A stretch of DNA of 64,000 nucleotides from Arthrobotrys musiformis (GCA_036971715.1 JAVHJL010000008.1:2294001-2358000); one strand, 5' to 3'. Numbered from the stretch's first letter, positions 24,785 to 36,942 are shown. The notes: generated from the letters alone by a model not told the origin. Program-made: numbers and translations.

Positions 24785-25977
24785 CACCGCCACTCAACCC
24801 CACAACTAACTACGACTATAACGACGATACGAATTTCTAACAAAAACCGCAAAACCAAAGCCAAAAACCCATAAAAAAATAATCAATAATGATACCCGCT
24901 TTTTACTTTGATTGTTCTTTTCCTTTGTCTCGGCCCCTCCAAATAAAACACAGCTTCAAAATTCCGATACCCTCCCGACCGCCAAACAAAAAGCTTTGCT
25001 TACACAAAAAAATAGAACCTCTCTAGTGCGATATCCCTCTAGAGCAGAGAAACTGTACAATATCTTTCTTGACACACTGTTAACCTGTACAACAAATCAC
25101 CGACAGATGACTATCGGCAGAGGATGGGAGGCGCTGCATCCAGCTCCTCCAATTTTGTTTTTTCGTTCCTTCTTTTTCTTATTTTCTTAATCTGTAATGG
25201 GCATTGGAAGGGTGGTATTATTTGCCGGAGGACTTTACCTTTTATTTTCTGTGTATTACTACTTCTTCTACTTCCTTTCTCTCTTTGATTGCAACTTGAT
25301 TTTGTTGATGAGCGGGATCGAGCAATTGCGGGATCGAGACAAGCGCTTTTTTGTTTGGGGCTTCTTCTTTTTATGACGGTGACGGTTGTGTTAATAAATA
25401 ATCATGAATATTATATACATTATGACATTATAGATTCTGATCGCAAATTGTGGTCCATAGACGTTGGCCAAGTATGCGCTGGTGATATTAGTACTAGTAT
25501 TATATTAAAGACTTAGAAGCCTTCGAGAATTCATGTGAGGGGTAAAACAAATGCAAATAATCCCGTCCAAACACACACTGCCAGCACCCGGCCTGGATGC
25601 CACAAGACCCATGTAAATTGAACTGGTCAAGAACCATGCAATGAATTTGCTTCCAAAAATGAAATCGGTTCGTGAGTACGATATCGAAACTCAAGCTTAG
25701 GACGCTTCAAGAGGTAGCCGCCCTGTGGTGTCGTCTGGCATTCTGCCACTTGCCCCTTATACCCTCCATACCCTCAGCAATGAAGTCCTTAAAAAATAAA
25801 ACCTTCATAAGGATAGAACTTAGTAGCAAGAGAGTGTGGTCTACTACCCAAATCAGGACGTCGAGCATAATTTCCCTCCTACCTATATAGAGGCGATATT
25901 GTTAGCTTTGTATACGATCCCTCGCAGGAGGCGTCCGTCGAGCAACGGGAAAGGGAAATCACTAACTAAAGCCCCAA
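24785..25977. other. intergenic region downstream of the Vezatin/Inp2-like gene
   Basis: 3' flank of the + strand gene and of the minus-strand F-box-like gene. It is A-rich at 24,840-24,890 and T-rich at 25,150-25,290. No coding frame is supported. Confidence 0.5.
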
Positions 25978-26880
25978 TCATCCTCCTAACTCACCTCCAA
26001 ACTTCTTCGGATTCCATAAATACCATCTATACATGTAATCAATCCCCCCCGATATCGACCTAGGAGGATCGACATTCCCTACTGTCAACTCGATGCGTAA
26101 AACCTCAAAGAATCCCTTGTCGAAAGAATAAAATGCTTCCAGTACTTTCGTCAAGGCGTTAACTAAATCCGCGCCAGTGACGTTGTTACTGCTATTGCCA
26201 TCGCCACTCGAGGAGCTTGTGACTTTATGCCAGTATTTGAATTCGATGGTGTTGCCCAGTTTATGGTGATCATACGGTTTGGAGTACCTTCCCAGCCAGC
26301 CTATCCACGCTAAGTCCCCCCAGCCGTAGAAGTGAAGGTATATACCCGTCGTACTGGGTGGCGGCGGTTGTATTAATAAGACATCCGAAGCTAGGTACTT
26401 TATCGGCGAAGGAGGAGAAAACGGGTATTTCATTACTTCCACCGCCTTACGTAGCTTCGGAAACCGAGACATGTACACCCTTTGCGAATTTTTGAATTTT
26501 TTCAGATCTTTCAACCCTACTTGCGTCCCCTGCGAATTCCGCAACTGGTCTATTTCCGACAATTCGAATTTTAGGCATTGGAGAAAAGGGATGTTGATGT
26601 CACCCGCTATATGAGTTGGTGATAATTTACGGTTACGAAATGCGAAGACGCTGAGGGTTGGTGAGGAGTCTATTGTGCCCGCCCATGTTGATGATGTTTC
26701 CCGGAGGATATTGGCGGCTTTACAGCGGTCTTGAGTGTCGAGTTCCGGTGATGTTAAGACAAAGTAGAGTATTTGTTCGAGGAGCTCGGGGATGTTTAGG
26801 ACTTTTGTGGCTGCTGGTGACGAGGCTGATGAGAAGAAGTGTGTTGTTTTTGTTGGAGGTTTTAGTAGCATCTTGGTCAT
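25978..26880 (-). CDS. F-box-like protein, array member 1
   Basis: A single exon of 300 residues starting at the ATG at 26,880. After a ~25-residue tail comes an F-box-like helix pair (VLNIPELLEQILYFVLTSPE ... ILRETSSTWAGTIDSSPTLS), then VFAFRNRKLS, a middle part with ASDVLLIQPPPPSTTGIYLH, and a C-terminal part with NALTKVLEAFYSFDKGFFEV and ELTVGN. The same order of motifs occurs in four more genes on this strand between 28 and 38 kb, so it belongs to a local paralogue family. F-box proteins generally bring substrates to SCF ubiquitin ligases; here the assignment rests on the N-terminal pattern only. No leucine-rich or WD repeats are visible. Confidence 0.7.
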   Translation of the reverse strand: MTKMLLKPPTKTTHFFSSASSPAATKVLNIPELLEQILYFVLTSPELDTQDRCKAANILRETSSTWAGTIDSSPTLSVFAFRNRKLSPTHIAGDINIPFLQCLKFELSEIDQLRNSQGTQVGLKDLKKFKNSQRVYMSRFPKLRKAVEVMKYPFSPPSPIKYLASDVLLIQPPPPSTTGIYLHFYGWGDLAWIGWLGRYSKPYDHHKLGNTIEFKYWHKVTSSSSGDGNSSNNVTGADLVNALTKVLEAFYSFDKGFFEVLRIELTVGNVDPPRSISGGIDYMYRWYLWNPKKFGGELGG

Positions 26881-28398
26881 TTGATGGTGAACGGGAGCCT
26901 ATTTATAGACCCAGCTTGTGAATGCAATGGTACGTTTACGGAACTTCGAAAACAGATGATCGCGCTGTGAAAAAGTCGATCTAACTCTCGGTTTGATGCT
27001 TTTGATACTTTGTTTGAATAGGTTCCTGGGAATGGAGGCGAGCATGGTAGATTTATCTGGAGCTCGATCCAGGGGATTTAATCAAGAAAGTAACTGCGCC
27101 TTTGGTTGTGCTATGGTCTGGTTTGCAATTTCTGGGTTTTGAGGTGCACAAAGGGCGTTGTAGGGTAACATGGCCACGATTGGCATCTAGAAAGGCTGAC
27201 TAAGGGGCTGAGCTGGCTTGATGTTTGCCCTGTGGCTCCCAAGAATTGCTGTAGCATGTAGTCCTGTACATGTCTCGACGATTGGCGCTTGGTCGTACGT
27301 ATGCGTACCAAGATATGTACTCTATGCTAGGTGCTTGCTAGATACACATTGTGCATACTTTCAGATACTTATTGCCAGTACCTTCTCGCGAGTTTATAAT
27401 TAGCCAATGGTTTCAGAGTTAATTACGGACGACCTCTACATGTATACAACCTAAAGCTAACCAGGCACTTATCGGGCAATTGAAGCACGCTTCACTCGAA
27501 TATAGGAAATTTTGAATGCCAATAGTTAACTCTACGACGTCTCAATATTACAGGAATTTGCGGATAGGTATCGCATGTTTATTTGTTCCTTTATTGCATC
27601 TCACACGGCTAGGAAATCCTGGAAAACACATTTAACCCTGTAGCCATATGAATCCAACAAATAACCTTTGGTAAATTCACCGCGTCACATTAAATACGAT
27701 TAATTTTATATCGACTCGGGATACTTGTAATTCAGGTTAGACTGTCGGTTGCGAGCTTAAAAACTTCGCTCCCCTCGTAGAGGGGCTCGAATACCAGTCA
27801 GGTGCCATATAAAAATCTCGCAGTACGGCTCTATCGGGATTTTGTTGAAGAAACCGAGGCCAACAGCGTTTTTAAATGTGTCTCTCCTAAGGAAACGTAG
27901 AGGGAATTTAGAATCCTGTTCTAGTCGACGGACTTCGTTCAGTAGGTGTGATGCATAAATCTTGACATTGAGATAGGCCACGGGCCGGTGAGGAGGCAAG
28001 ATGCTTTTCGGTTTTTGTTAGGTCTGAAATTGGAGGGTTTAGGGCGAATGTCGCTGAATTCAGAAAACTTCGTTGGATACCCTGAAGGAGAGAGTTAAAG
28101 AAGATCGGCTATGTCGTATGAGTAAGACTTTTTCAAGGTGGGTGGTGACTTTAAGGGATACAATTTGTCTCGTACACCAGAGCTAGCTGAAGGATACAAC
28201 CACTATTGTTTTTCTGCAAAGGGGCTTTAATGGTTGCATGACCGGCACTCTTGGTGGAAATTATATTAAAATGTCTGTATATTATATTGGACTTAATACT
28301 CCTATGAACGATAGAATTCGTTTAACGTTACACCGCTACGCTAATATGACAGATCTTCAATATAACAGTTTGACTAACAGGAATTGAATGCGACAGCC
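26881..28398. other. intergenic region between F-box-like members 1 and 2
   Basis: It contains one short direct-repeat-flanked element (28,155-28,200). A minus-strand frame at 27,757-27,999 (80 codons, no ATG) has a protein-like composition but no recognisable family. No other gene was seen. Confidence 0.45.
28155..28200 (-). repeat. short direct-repeat-flanked element, copy 3
   Basis: GGATACAA flanks a core on both sides (28,156-28,163 and 28,192-28,199; as 10-mers 28,155-28,164 and 28,191-28,200 match at 8 of 10). Read on the minus strand, the 26-base core ends GCTCTGGTGTACGAGACAA. It matches the core at 54.9 kb at 23 of 26 positions. Confidence 0.7.
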
Positions 28399-29424
28399 CT
28401 AGGTCCCGTGAAGACGAGACAGAGAATTATTTCGAGAACGTGAGCTGTCCCGAGAAAAGACGGTACTCATTCTCTTGAAAATACTAGACCCGACCCCCGA
28501 CCGAGGGCGCTCATAATTATAGCCGGGAGATGTATGCGACCACCTCCGTAAATTCTGCGCAGCCCAGCTCGGCTCCCATAGACGTCGAGAAGTAATAATA
28601 CTAACGAATCCAACATCATCCTTTGACATGGAATTCCCCACTGAAAGGTCAATAGTGAGGTTTCGGAACTCCCCCGCGAACGAATAAAACTTGCAAATAA
28701 CCACCATGAGGCTACTCACCATATCCTCCGCTGTCACCCCATCCCCTCGAGGGTTTACAACTTTGTAATGATAACAGTATTCTTTTGCCCCGCCTCTGCT
28801 ACAATCTCCTGGCCGCATAAAATTATGGAGCTCGTCCAGCCATACTCTGTCCGCGCACCCGGCAAATCGAAGATACACCATCTCCACAGCTGGTTGTGAA
28901 ATGAATATATTCGATGAAAGGTATCTCCCCACCGGCGCAAACCTGGTCGTAAACTCTTCAAACGTTTCCAGCGTACTTATGCCGTTCTGGTTCTTTATTT
29001 CCGGAATCTGTTTAATCTTGTCGCAAAGGAAATGTAGAAAAGGCTCGCACAATGTTAATCTCTCGATCTTGATGTACGAGGCCGTCAGAGGGTAACGAAA
29101 GACTATTTTGCCAAGTTTTGGCGAAAAATCGATGATTGCACTCCATCGTTTTGAAACCCGCCGCAGTTCACTGACTCGCATCCATCCTTCGCTCCAGTGA
29201 CGAGTCGGTCCGTGGGCTATATGGCGGGGTGGCGGCTGCAATACACCGTCGCGGATTGCTTCTAAGTCGAAGAGGATGATTTCTTCGAGGAGCTCGGGAA
29301 GGTTCAGTACCCGGTATGTTGCAGAGTACACGGATGTTTGGGGGGGTTGGAGAATATCTTGGCGAGGCGGAGGAGTTTTGTTGTCGTTCCCTTGCGCTTG
29401 CGTGAATAGGTATTTAAACGCCAT
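28399..29424 (-). CDS. F-box-like protein, array member 2
   Basis: A single exon of 341 residues, ATG at 29,424. The F-box-like N-terminus reads YRVLNLPELLEEIILFDLEA ... LRRVSKRWSAIIDFSPKLGK IVFRYP. The shared middle motif is LSSNIFISQPAVEMVYLRFAG, and the shared C-terminal motif is GVTAEDMVSSLMVVICKFYSF with LSVGN. Beyond the shared C-terminus it has an extra Ser/Arg-rich tail (SRDSSRSRNNSLSRL) missing in the other members. It is the clearest F-box of the array. Substrate unknown. Confidence 0.75.
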   Translation of the reverse strand: MAFKYLFTQAQGNDNKTPPPRQDILQPPQTSVYSATYRVLNLPELLEEIILFDLEAIRDGVLQPPPRHIAHGPTRHWSEGWMRVSELRRVSKRWSAIIDFSPKLGKIVFRYPLTASYIKIERLTLCEPFLHFLCDKIKQIPEIKNQNGISTLETFEEFTTRFAPVGRYLSSNIFISQPAVEMVYLRFAGCADRVWLDELHNFMRPGDCSRGGAKEYCYHYKVVNPRGDGVTAEDMVSSLMVVICKFYSFAGEFRNLTIDLSVGNSMSKDDVGFVSIITSRRLWEPSWAAQNLRRWSHTSPGYNYERPRSGVGSSIFKRMSTVFSRDSSRSRNNSLSRLHGT

Positions 29425-30869
29425 TGCTGGTAAAGACTAACTACTACAAGGGGTTGGTGCTCAGATGATGTAGAGACTTCGGAGGAGAAACCGGTGGTAG
29501 AATCCGAATCTAGGTCACCTCTAACTCCGCCGCGTCAGGTCCGACAAATGCTCCGAATATTTCAGGAAAAAGGATGAGCGCGGGAGATGAGGATTTCGTG
29601 AGTAAACTATAAGATTAATTACAACGCCACAGCGTTTCTAGGCCCTTGGCTGTGGACAATCTTGTGATCTTGAATACTGGCACATTTGAGAATTCGAAGG
29701 CATATACACACAACTGATGGCCAAGTTGGCTTCAAGGCTATTTCTTTGCCAGCTTATCTGATCACTGCCTTCAGATGTCGTGTTGCATGTTGGTTGCGGT
29801 TTTGGTCAACCCTTCCGTTCAAGGGCAGCGTTCGCGAGTCCCAAATTGGCGGCCTTGCAAATTTGGTCCATGTCGAATGAAATCAAGGTTCTTGACCAAA
29901 AAAGATATTGGGTTGCTGGAACTTGTACATATTGCCACGCATATCCGTATGAGAAATACTGCTGTCAATAAACGGGGGAAAACTTTCGACATGCGTGTGA
30001 ATTGCAGAAGTCCAAAGCTATTTGTTCGGTTCGGAGGGAGATGCACACCTCGTTACAATTGGAGAAAGACAATTGAAAAGCGTGTTGATTCGAAAATCCA
30101 ACATCTTTGCGAACGATCGCGATATGCATTGTGCTACCTCAAGTAGCACATGGTTCGCGTGTCATCAGAGCTTGCCACATATGTGCACATGTAGCGTCAT
30201 ATATATAAGTTTTTGATTCTCCACCATTGCTCCAGACTAGACACTACAAAAGAATCTACCCACTAGTAGCAGAAAAGACGACTTGAGGGAACACCTTGGA
30301 CTAAGTGGTGTATAGCGATGTGAGAGGATTGTCTACCAGATCTATCACGAGAGCCATGGGAAATTGAAGATGGTAAAGCTTGCTCAATATATACGTATAC
30401 TTATATAGGCTGAGGGATCTATCGCATGACAAAGGACGGCGCTTGCTACAAACCAAAACTCCACTGCGCCAGCCCAATTCTAAACCACACAGAGAGGAAA
30501 CGAAACGCTCTCATGTCAAACTGATCTCGCGAACCCGTAGAGGCACCTCCCGAACCCCAAATCGACTCCTTTTTTTAGCCCTCAAAGTATTTCGGACCCA
30601 GCCGTATGACTCTTTGACAGTGATATAGGGAACGATGACAATAACCCGAAGAATCCAAGCAATAAAGTAGAATAGCTCACTCAAAAGAAACGCAACCCTC
30701 TAAAAACCTTCCTTTATACCAGATTTAATAGCCGACTTCGTAGACACAATTACACGATACCAAGGTTGTTCCCGCACTATAATAGACCCACTCAGACGCA
30801 AAATGTCAATATTTTCGTTTGCTAATTTTCAGATGCCTGCCAAACCGTTAGGGGGGAATGCGGGAATGT
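29425..30869. other. intergenic region between F-box-like members 2 and 3
   Basis: Overlapping frames at 29.7-30.1 kb on both strands lack motifs and are not called. Nothing else was recognised. Confidence 0.45.
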
Positions 30870-31676
30870 CTAACTTTTCCAGGGTTTCGACTCCCAAAGT
30901 TTGCGTATTTGCCAACCGGGAATGGATTGTGGGCGCTCCTTTAGCAGAGCTGGATTCCCTATCCAGACTTCTATTTTCTGGACCAGAAAACTACCTTTCC
31001 GGAGCGTATACAGCGAGTTGACAGCTTTGTCGATCCCGCCGAGCAAATCTTGAGCATTTACGCCAGTGGGGCTCTCAATATGATAGTCGTACTCAAAACT
31101 ATCAAAAAGGTTGTGCACAAAGTCTGTCGGTTTGGCGATACCATTAAGAGCGTCCAGCCAATCGGAGTTTGCTGAACCGCTGAATCGCAGATATACAGAC
31201 CCAACAGCTGGTTTGGTGATATATATATCTGAAGCTAGGCACCTTGGGACCTTCCTTTTCTTTCTAAACCCTTTTATCAAGGAACCATGCGTCATAGTAA
31301 TCGAATGGGAAACCTTGTGGAATTCCGACAATCCGACGGTTTTATCAGACATTGCTAGCTCCGTAATAGCTGCTAATTCGTATTCAAGCGCCCCGCAATA
31401 TGGTCTGCAGAATGTCGCTAAATGCGTTTTAGAGTCGGACGTAGCGTTGGGAGGGTCGCGAAACGCGAAAGTTCTTAGTGTTGGATTATGGTCAACCGTC
31501 ATCTGCCAAACCTTGGCGACACGGCGCAGTTGGTTAACCCTTCGGCATCGGTCATCGTACACATAGTGAAGGTGAAGTGACCATATTACTATCGCCTCTA
31601 GGATTTCGGGGATTTGTAGCGCATGCTGGGCGGCGCTCGGAATGATTGCTGGCGCCTTGGGGGGGTTGCGTGACAT
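30870..31676 (-). CDS. F-box-like protein, array member 3
   Basis: A single exon of 268 residues, ATG at 31,676 (MSRNPPKAPAIIPSAAQH). The F-box-like part is ALQIPEILEAIVIWSLHLHY ... NQLRRVAKVWQMTVDHNPTL RTFAFRDP. The shared motifs follow: LASDIYITKPAVGSVYLRFSG, YDYHIESPTGVNAQDLLGGI, NSLYTLRKGSFLV and WIGN. It is the shortest intact member and ends soon after the IRKLWES motif, the position where members 2 and 5 have SRRLWEP and RVLWDL. Confidence 0.72.
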   Translation of the reverse strand: MSRNPPKAPAIIPSAAQHALQIPEILEAIVIWSLHLHYVYDDRCRRVNQLRRVAKVWQMTVDHNPTLRTFAFRDPPNATSDSKTHLATFCRPYCGALEYELAAITELAMSDKTVGLSEFHKVSHSITMTHGSLIKGFRKKRKVPRCLASDIYITKPAVGSVYLRFSGSANSDWLDALNGIAKPTDFVHNLFDSFEYDYHIESPTGVNAQDLLGGIDKAVNSLYTLRKGSFLVQKIEVWIGNPALLKERPQSIPGWQIRKLWESKPWKS

Positions 31677-32267
31677 GGTTTTTGGAGCTTATATATGTTG
31701 TGTCCAGACGCCTCGAGCTCGGTACCTGGGTAGGAGACCAAGCATATGAAATACTGAGGGGCTATCGATAGCGGCAGAAAGACGAAAGGCCTGTTGGAGG
31801 GCTATATATATATAACATTCAATCTCGTAATAGTGTATAAAGTCGCTTTAATTTGAAGGCGAATAGTATTCGTTTTGAAGGGTTTCACGAGAGGTTTAAT
31901 TTCGTGGCGACTCGCACGGCAAATTGGTGAGGCTGAACCGTTTCTGTGTTTGAAACGCCAATAAGCCCAACACAGAGGCCGCACTTGGGCAGATCTCTGT
32001 TTGCTATCAAGAGTCAGAGGTTGCATAATGCATTAGTAAACGCGCCTCTTGTGAGGGATAACGTTATAAAGAATAACAGATGAAGACGATGCGATATGGA
32101 CGATCTTGGAGGCCAAGACCAAAGGATCATGAAGTAAAGATATCCCATTCGCCAAATTATTAATACCCAATCGCAAATGTAACCCCAACAGAATAATGTA
32201 CAATTTTTGAAAAGACAATCCATAAACTCCGTCCGCGCGCCCGTAGAATTGAATGCTAGACAGTAGT
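31677..32267. other. intergenic region between F-box-like member 3 and the acyltransferase
   Basis: The upstream flank of the 31.7 kb gene includes TATATATATA at about 31,804-31,813. No coding sequence is supported. Confidence 0.45.
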
Positions 32268-33870
32268 TTACTTCTTGATTTTGGGTTCCAGCCATCTCAA
32301 GAATCTCACACTCTGCAAATCTACCGCTCTCCAGAAAATATCCGCCCAACAAACCGTCATCGGGAATGTTATAAATAAAAACCCTGCTATAACAACTGTG
32401 CCGTAGAGGGTATCATGACCTGGGGCAAGGACCCACTCCTTAGAGTTCGTGCTATGCCGCCACAGCCCTACAAACTTCAACCCATTGACGACAACCCAAT
32501 ATCCGACGCTGTGCTGCATATGCGCATGCATAATGTATATCGCAAACGATATTTTGCCGAAATATTGTGAAATTGGGTTGCATAACACAACCTTTTGTAT
32601 CCGAGGAAGGTATAGTAACGCCCAAACGAGCAGCATAGCGCCAATAGTCTGCCAGTATTCGTGGGTGAAGTCGGCTCGTTTCCCGTGGGCTTGTGGGTAT
32701 TTGGCAGGCGTTATAGGGAGAAGAAATTGGAATCCAGTGGTATATTCCGAGCTTGGTAGTTTACGCGGGAAGCTGAGGAGGAAGAGGCCGGCGATTGCCA
32801 TGGTTATATGCAAGGCGGTTTTGAGTAATGGGGTTCTAGACTGCCTTTCATTGTTGTGGGTAGGAAGATCGCTGTTGAGTTCCGCAAGGAAGTATCCGAA
32901 CAAGAAGAGCGCCAACCCCCAGCCCCCGTAGTAAAGAAGAACGATGGTGGACACCGGGATGATAATGTACACCCGCAGCCATCGCTTCAAAGTACAGGCT
33001 CCAACGACGAAGATGAAAAGTTGGATTGAACTTTTAAATTCAACGGGGATAGTCCATAGATGGCCCTACACAAGTCACCATTAGGTTCAAGCGCTACGGG
33101 AAAGTAACCGGCGGGCGATAGAAAAAACTTACATCGGTGGCATATTTCCTATCTCGGATATTGAAAATAGTAAGATCAACCGCAAATATGTAAAGGTCTT
33201 TGAGGGCGAATGCTAGTTGTTGGAATATATTGTCCTTGGTTGGAGGTCGTCGCTCCAGCGGCCCTCTAATCCACTTTGGTTTAGGGCCAGATGGAATTGC
33301 TTCCATCATTCCAGCGGATATCATAAAAGCGCACAGCAAAAATCCTGCGGCGCAAGGAATGTATAAACGTAGATAACGCTTCCAGACTGATGAAGAGAGA
33401 TTGTTGATGAGTGCCTGGCCGTCGGCGGTACCCGATACTCTTGTGATTTTGACGGCTTTCACCGTGAGCACAAACCCCGATATTATGAAAAATATTTTGA
33501 CCATTGGTGGGCCATGGTGTATAAGCTTGAAGAAAGGCAGCTGAAGCCAGTTGACATGATGAACTCCGTCATATGGATGTTCTAACTGGCTAAAGTATTC
33601 GTAGAAATAATGGTGGATAACAACACAGGCACATGCGAGACCCCGCAAACCGTCGAGCCATGCTGTTGGTGCCAGTCTTTCGCTCGCGCTGCCACCCGTG
33701 GTCGTGAAATAAGAGGATATAAAACTCGGTATGAGAAAAAGGATAACTTTGGCCAGAATATGTCTCAGACGGGGGAAGATGCCAAATTTTTGATGTGTTG
33801 GGGATTTCGATACGGCAAAGTAATCGAGAAGGCCGGGTGAACGTTCGCTGAAGTCTGTAAGATTCGCCAA
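32268..33870 (-). CDS. acyltransferase-3 family membrane protein, 5' end unresolved
   Basis: Minus-strand exons 33133-33870 and 32268-33065 join in phase over a 67-base intron (GTAAGT...GTGTAG), giving about 511 residues. The family moves acyl groups onto carbohydrate or other small acceptors at membranes. The sequence shows the hallmark N-terminal RLAPTAWLDGLRGLACACVV with an HHYFYEYF helix, then PPMVKIFFIISGFVLTVKAV, SVWKRYLRLYIPCAAGFLLC and many hydrophobic segments, ending in a basic LEPKIKK. The histidines after the DGLRG motif are the expected active-site residues. No in-frame ATG precedes residue TDFSERSP; a TTACAG acceptor-like site at about 33,857 suggests a further 5' exon that I could not place. 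It sits inside the F-box-like array. Confidence 0.8.
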
Positions 33871-36078
33871 CCTAAATGTCAGCCTCCCAACATAACATCG
33901 GCATTTCTTTTTTTAGAATTATTGGGGCAGGATGTATATTTCTGCTCCTCAAATTTCGATTTCACCAGCATGCATGAAAAGCCGGGCTAGTTTTATAATT
34001 TATGTTCTCTAAAACTCGGTCTGAGCATCTGAGGTATGAAAAGAATACGAACCTTTATCACTCAATAGGTTCTCTTCGGACAACCTCCGTCCTCCACTCT
34101 CTACATCCAACATCTTGGGTTCTTCAGAAGAACTCAGAAAATCAATCGTCGTAAAAAGAAAATACTCCTTCTTTCTTCGGGTATATGTGTGAGGCCTTTT
34201 GTGTTGGGCGTGGTTTTAGAGAGGCATTTGTTAAATTCGTGATAGCGGGTGGGTTTACCAAGAGTCGCCTATAAACCGCCTATAAACCGTTCAAACCTGA
34301 ACCTTGCGGAAAGAAAGAATAGAGTGAAGGTCAAAAAAATTATGATAATGAAAGAGAAGAAGAGGAAGAGGAAGAGGAAGACAACCGAAGAACAAAAATA
34401 AGCCGAAAATGAGAACAAAGGAGACATTCCTGACCCGTGAGGGCTCAAAAATTTATTTCCTTTTTCAAGGGCGGTATGAATACCGGCAGCTGAACTTTCC
34501 AGAGCCAATCCTTGCTTCACTGCCTCAAACCGCCAAGAGGATATACAGAACTATGTACCTACCCAGTATTATGACTTCCATGCAAGATATCTCATACATA
34601 CCCCGTCCTAGTCCGTGGATCAAACACAGCCTTGAAATGAGGCCAACACACGGTCAGTATGTCGATTACTCTGTGGTCTCACGCAGCTTTAGTTGCACGT
34701 TAGGGACTAGAATTTTCAACTTGAACCTAAGTCAGTGTTTATTACTACGGCAGAATCATAACTATATCCGTATAGTTGCACGTTGGAGCAGATCTGCAGA
34801 AATAAATGACACGGGCCATATGTCGCTTCTCGCTCAAGCGTTCGCAAAGTGACTCCACATTACACAGATGTGGGTACAAGGCTAACGCAACATAAATGTA
34901 TTGAATACATGGCATAATATTGGTCTCATGGCTGCAGGTCAAGCTAAAATTCCACATATTCAGCCTAGTTAGTGGCTTGAGAACTAATATCGTAACACCC
35001 GGGAGCCGGAAGACGTCTACCCAACTGCAAGAACGAGAGATCTGAGGGAAAAAGAGGAGACAAGGCAAAGAAATCTGTGGGGCCCGTCTCAATAAAACTT
35101 TCGGCGGATCCAAACCTCGCTCCTGTGAAACGTGAAATATGCTTAATTGAATCCTAGACTTCGCCAAAACCTTCACGCAATCAACGAACCAACATTTGCA
35201 TTCAGCTGGGGTTCGAGGCTAGTGGGTTCAGCTAGTTTTCCGACTAGGTTCAGCCGCTTATCAATCCGGCTTCACCTGCTTCATGTGTTGGAGTGTGTGG
35301 TATTTGCAATCCAAACCAGTCCATCTCGCTTAAATTGGGAAACAATAACAAGAAGCCACTGACCAACAGAAACAAAAATGATGAACAATGTGGGAAAAAA
35401 AGGAAGAAAAAGCCGCAAATGATAATTTAAGCTTGTCATATGTGACCCACGAAAATGTGCCCGCTGACAGCCGCCTTCCACCTGTGCCCGTGCGCCATTA
35501 GATCGAGAATGTCCCAGAATTACCCCTGAGACGCTTGACTAGCTTAAGCTTTTTGATCCCTTGTTTTTTTGGCCACCATGGCATGCGAGCTAGAACCCAA
35601 GAACCCTCGATCTTTTTGAAATTATGAGCGAGCCAAGTTGTGCAGGTTATACATATTAGAATACTCTACCTTACCTAGTATCAAGAAGGTCTAGAACTGC
35701 GATCCAATAACTAAGTGCCTGGTTGTACAACAGCTACAAACGGGGCTCGGCTCTGCCTAGACATCTTGGACTTGGGACAAACTTTTTGGGCACGTGTGCT
35801 TGCACTTATTGGGGTTTCCCGCATCATGCCTCGACCTTGCATGAGGGAATCGCGGCTATTACCAAATTAAATAAGATGTCAAAAACATAATTGTTGGGCG
35901 AAATTGAAAAACTTTGCTAGATGAAGTGATTGCCCATTGGTAGTCGTAACGAATTACCTAGATGCCCATTCCTCTCCGCACCCCGGCAATAACACCTCGA
36001 AGGGCGATAAAGGGGCTTGAAACAACGAGGAGGGCAAGGCTGGGGGTAGATATTCCCTTGGCGATTATAAAATTTAAA
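33871..36078. other. intergenic region upstream of the acyltransferase
   Basis: It should contain the missing first exon and promoter of the acyltransferase. Purine-rich GAAGAGGAAGAGGAAG lies near 34,355-34,380. Frames at 34.4-35.2 kb conflict between strands and have no motif. Confidence 0.4.
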
Positions 36079-36942
36079 TCATTTTAGTAACAAAAAAAAA
36101 ATCCCGACCTCGTGGCGTATGTAGGAATACAATTTGGAGAACTTACTTTTGCGCGAATACCAAAGATCGAACAATCGATCAAAATTCGGAATAAACCAAT
36201 CCTGTATATATAGAAGCGAGTTTGACCTTTCGAACTCAATATTGACTCCGACCACGGTAAATTTTTTCTCGAAAGAGTAGAACTTTTTGGCGAGGCCGAT
36301 GAAAGCTTGGATTGTTTGACAGTTTGTGACGCCCCTCTCCTTTGAGATTTGGTGGTAATATTTAAAGTTGGGCCCGTTGTTTGCAGTGTTTGTGATCCAG
36401 AGGTCTCGGGGTTGGACAACGGATTTCATAGTCGATATGAATTCCGGGGAACCATACCCTTCAAAACACAGATAGACAAGTTGGAGGGCCGGTTTTGTCA
36501 GAAAAATATTCGGTGTCAGAGGGCCTTTAGTCACTGTCTCTGCGAATTCTGTGAATTCTTTTTGGCCTAATATTCCTGTGTCGTCTATCCGAATCGCTCT
36601 TATGGCTCTTGCTGCGGACCGAACGTTTTCTAGGTATTTCCAATAGACAAGCATTCGCTGTCCGTGCTCATCTCGAATGTGGCGTGCCGCCGGTTAGTAC
36701 GAGATATTTTGAAGGAGGTCAGAAGAGTCAATTAGTGACTACCAGTGTTTGGAAACCATCCTGTACTGATTTATCCAGGCTGTTCCGAGTCCATCGTCTT
36801 GGTATGCGAGATATAGGATTCTCTCCAGAAGGTCTCTATTTCTTAAAGCTTCATCGCAGGCTAAGCAGTGATTCTTTGGTTCGTTTTGACGCCTATCAAC
36901 GACGTTCTGGTCTTCTTGTATTGGCATCACGCGATGCTTCAA
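36079..36942 (-). pseudogene. F-box-like protein, array member 4, disrupted
   Basis: The N-terminal part (from ATG ~36,927: MPIQEDQNVV ... LRNRDLLERILYLAYQDD ... QYRMVSKHW) runs into TAG at about 36,739. The same frame continues as SLIDSSDLLQNISY, which corresponds to the IDxSPxLxxIxFR motif of the intact members, and meets a second stop (TAA) before PAARHIRDEHGQRM. It then stays open to 36,079 with the shared motifs LTPNIFLTKPALQLVYLCFEG, YYHQISKERGV and KKFYSFEKKF. Two in-frame stops inside a conserved motif argue for a decayed copy. No splice pair that removes both stops was found, but a small intron cannot be fully excluded. Confidence 0.65.

Noticed and set aside
24061..24864. 267-codon minus-strand frame
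   Set aside because: It is a shadow of the Vezatin/Inp2-like gene; the Ser/Leu-rich composition is that of a reverse complement of a Glu/Arg-rich frame.
27757..27999. 80-codon minus-strand frame with protein-like composition
   Set aside because: It has no ATG, no recognised family, and no in-phase partner exon. It could be a gene fragment but is unsupported.
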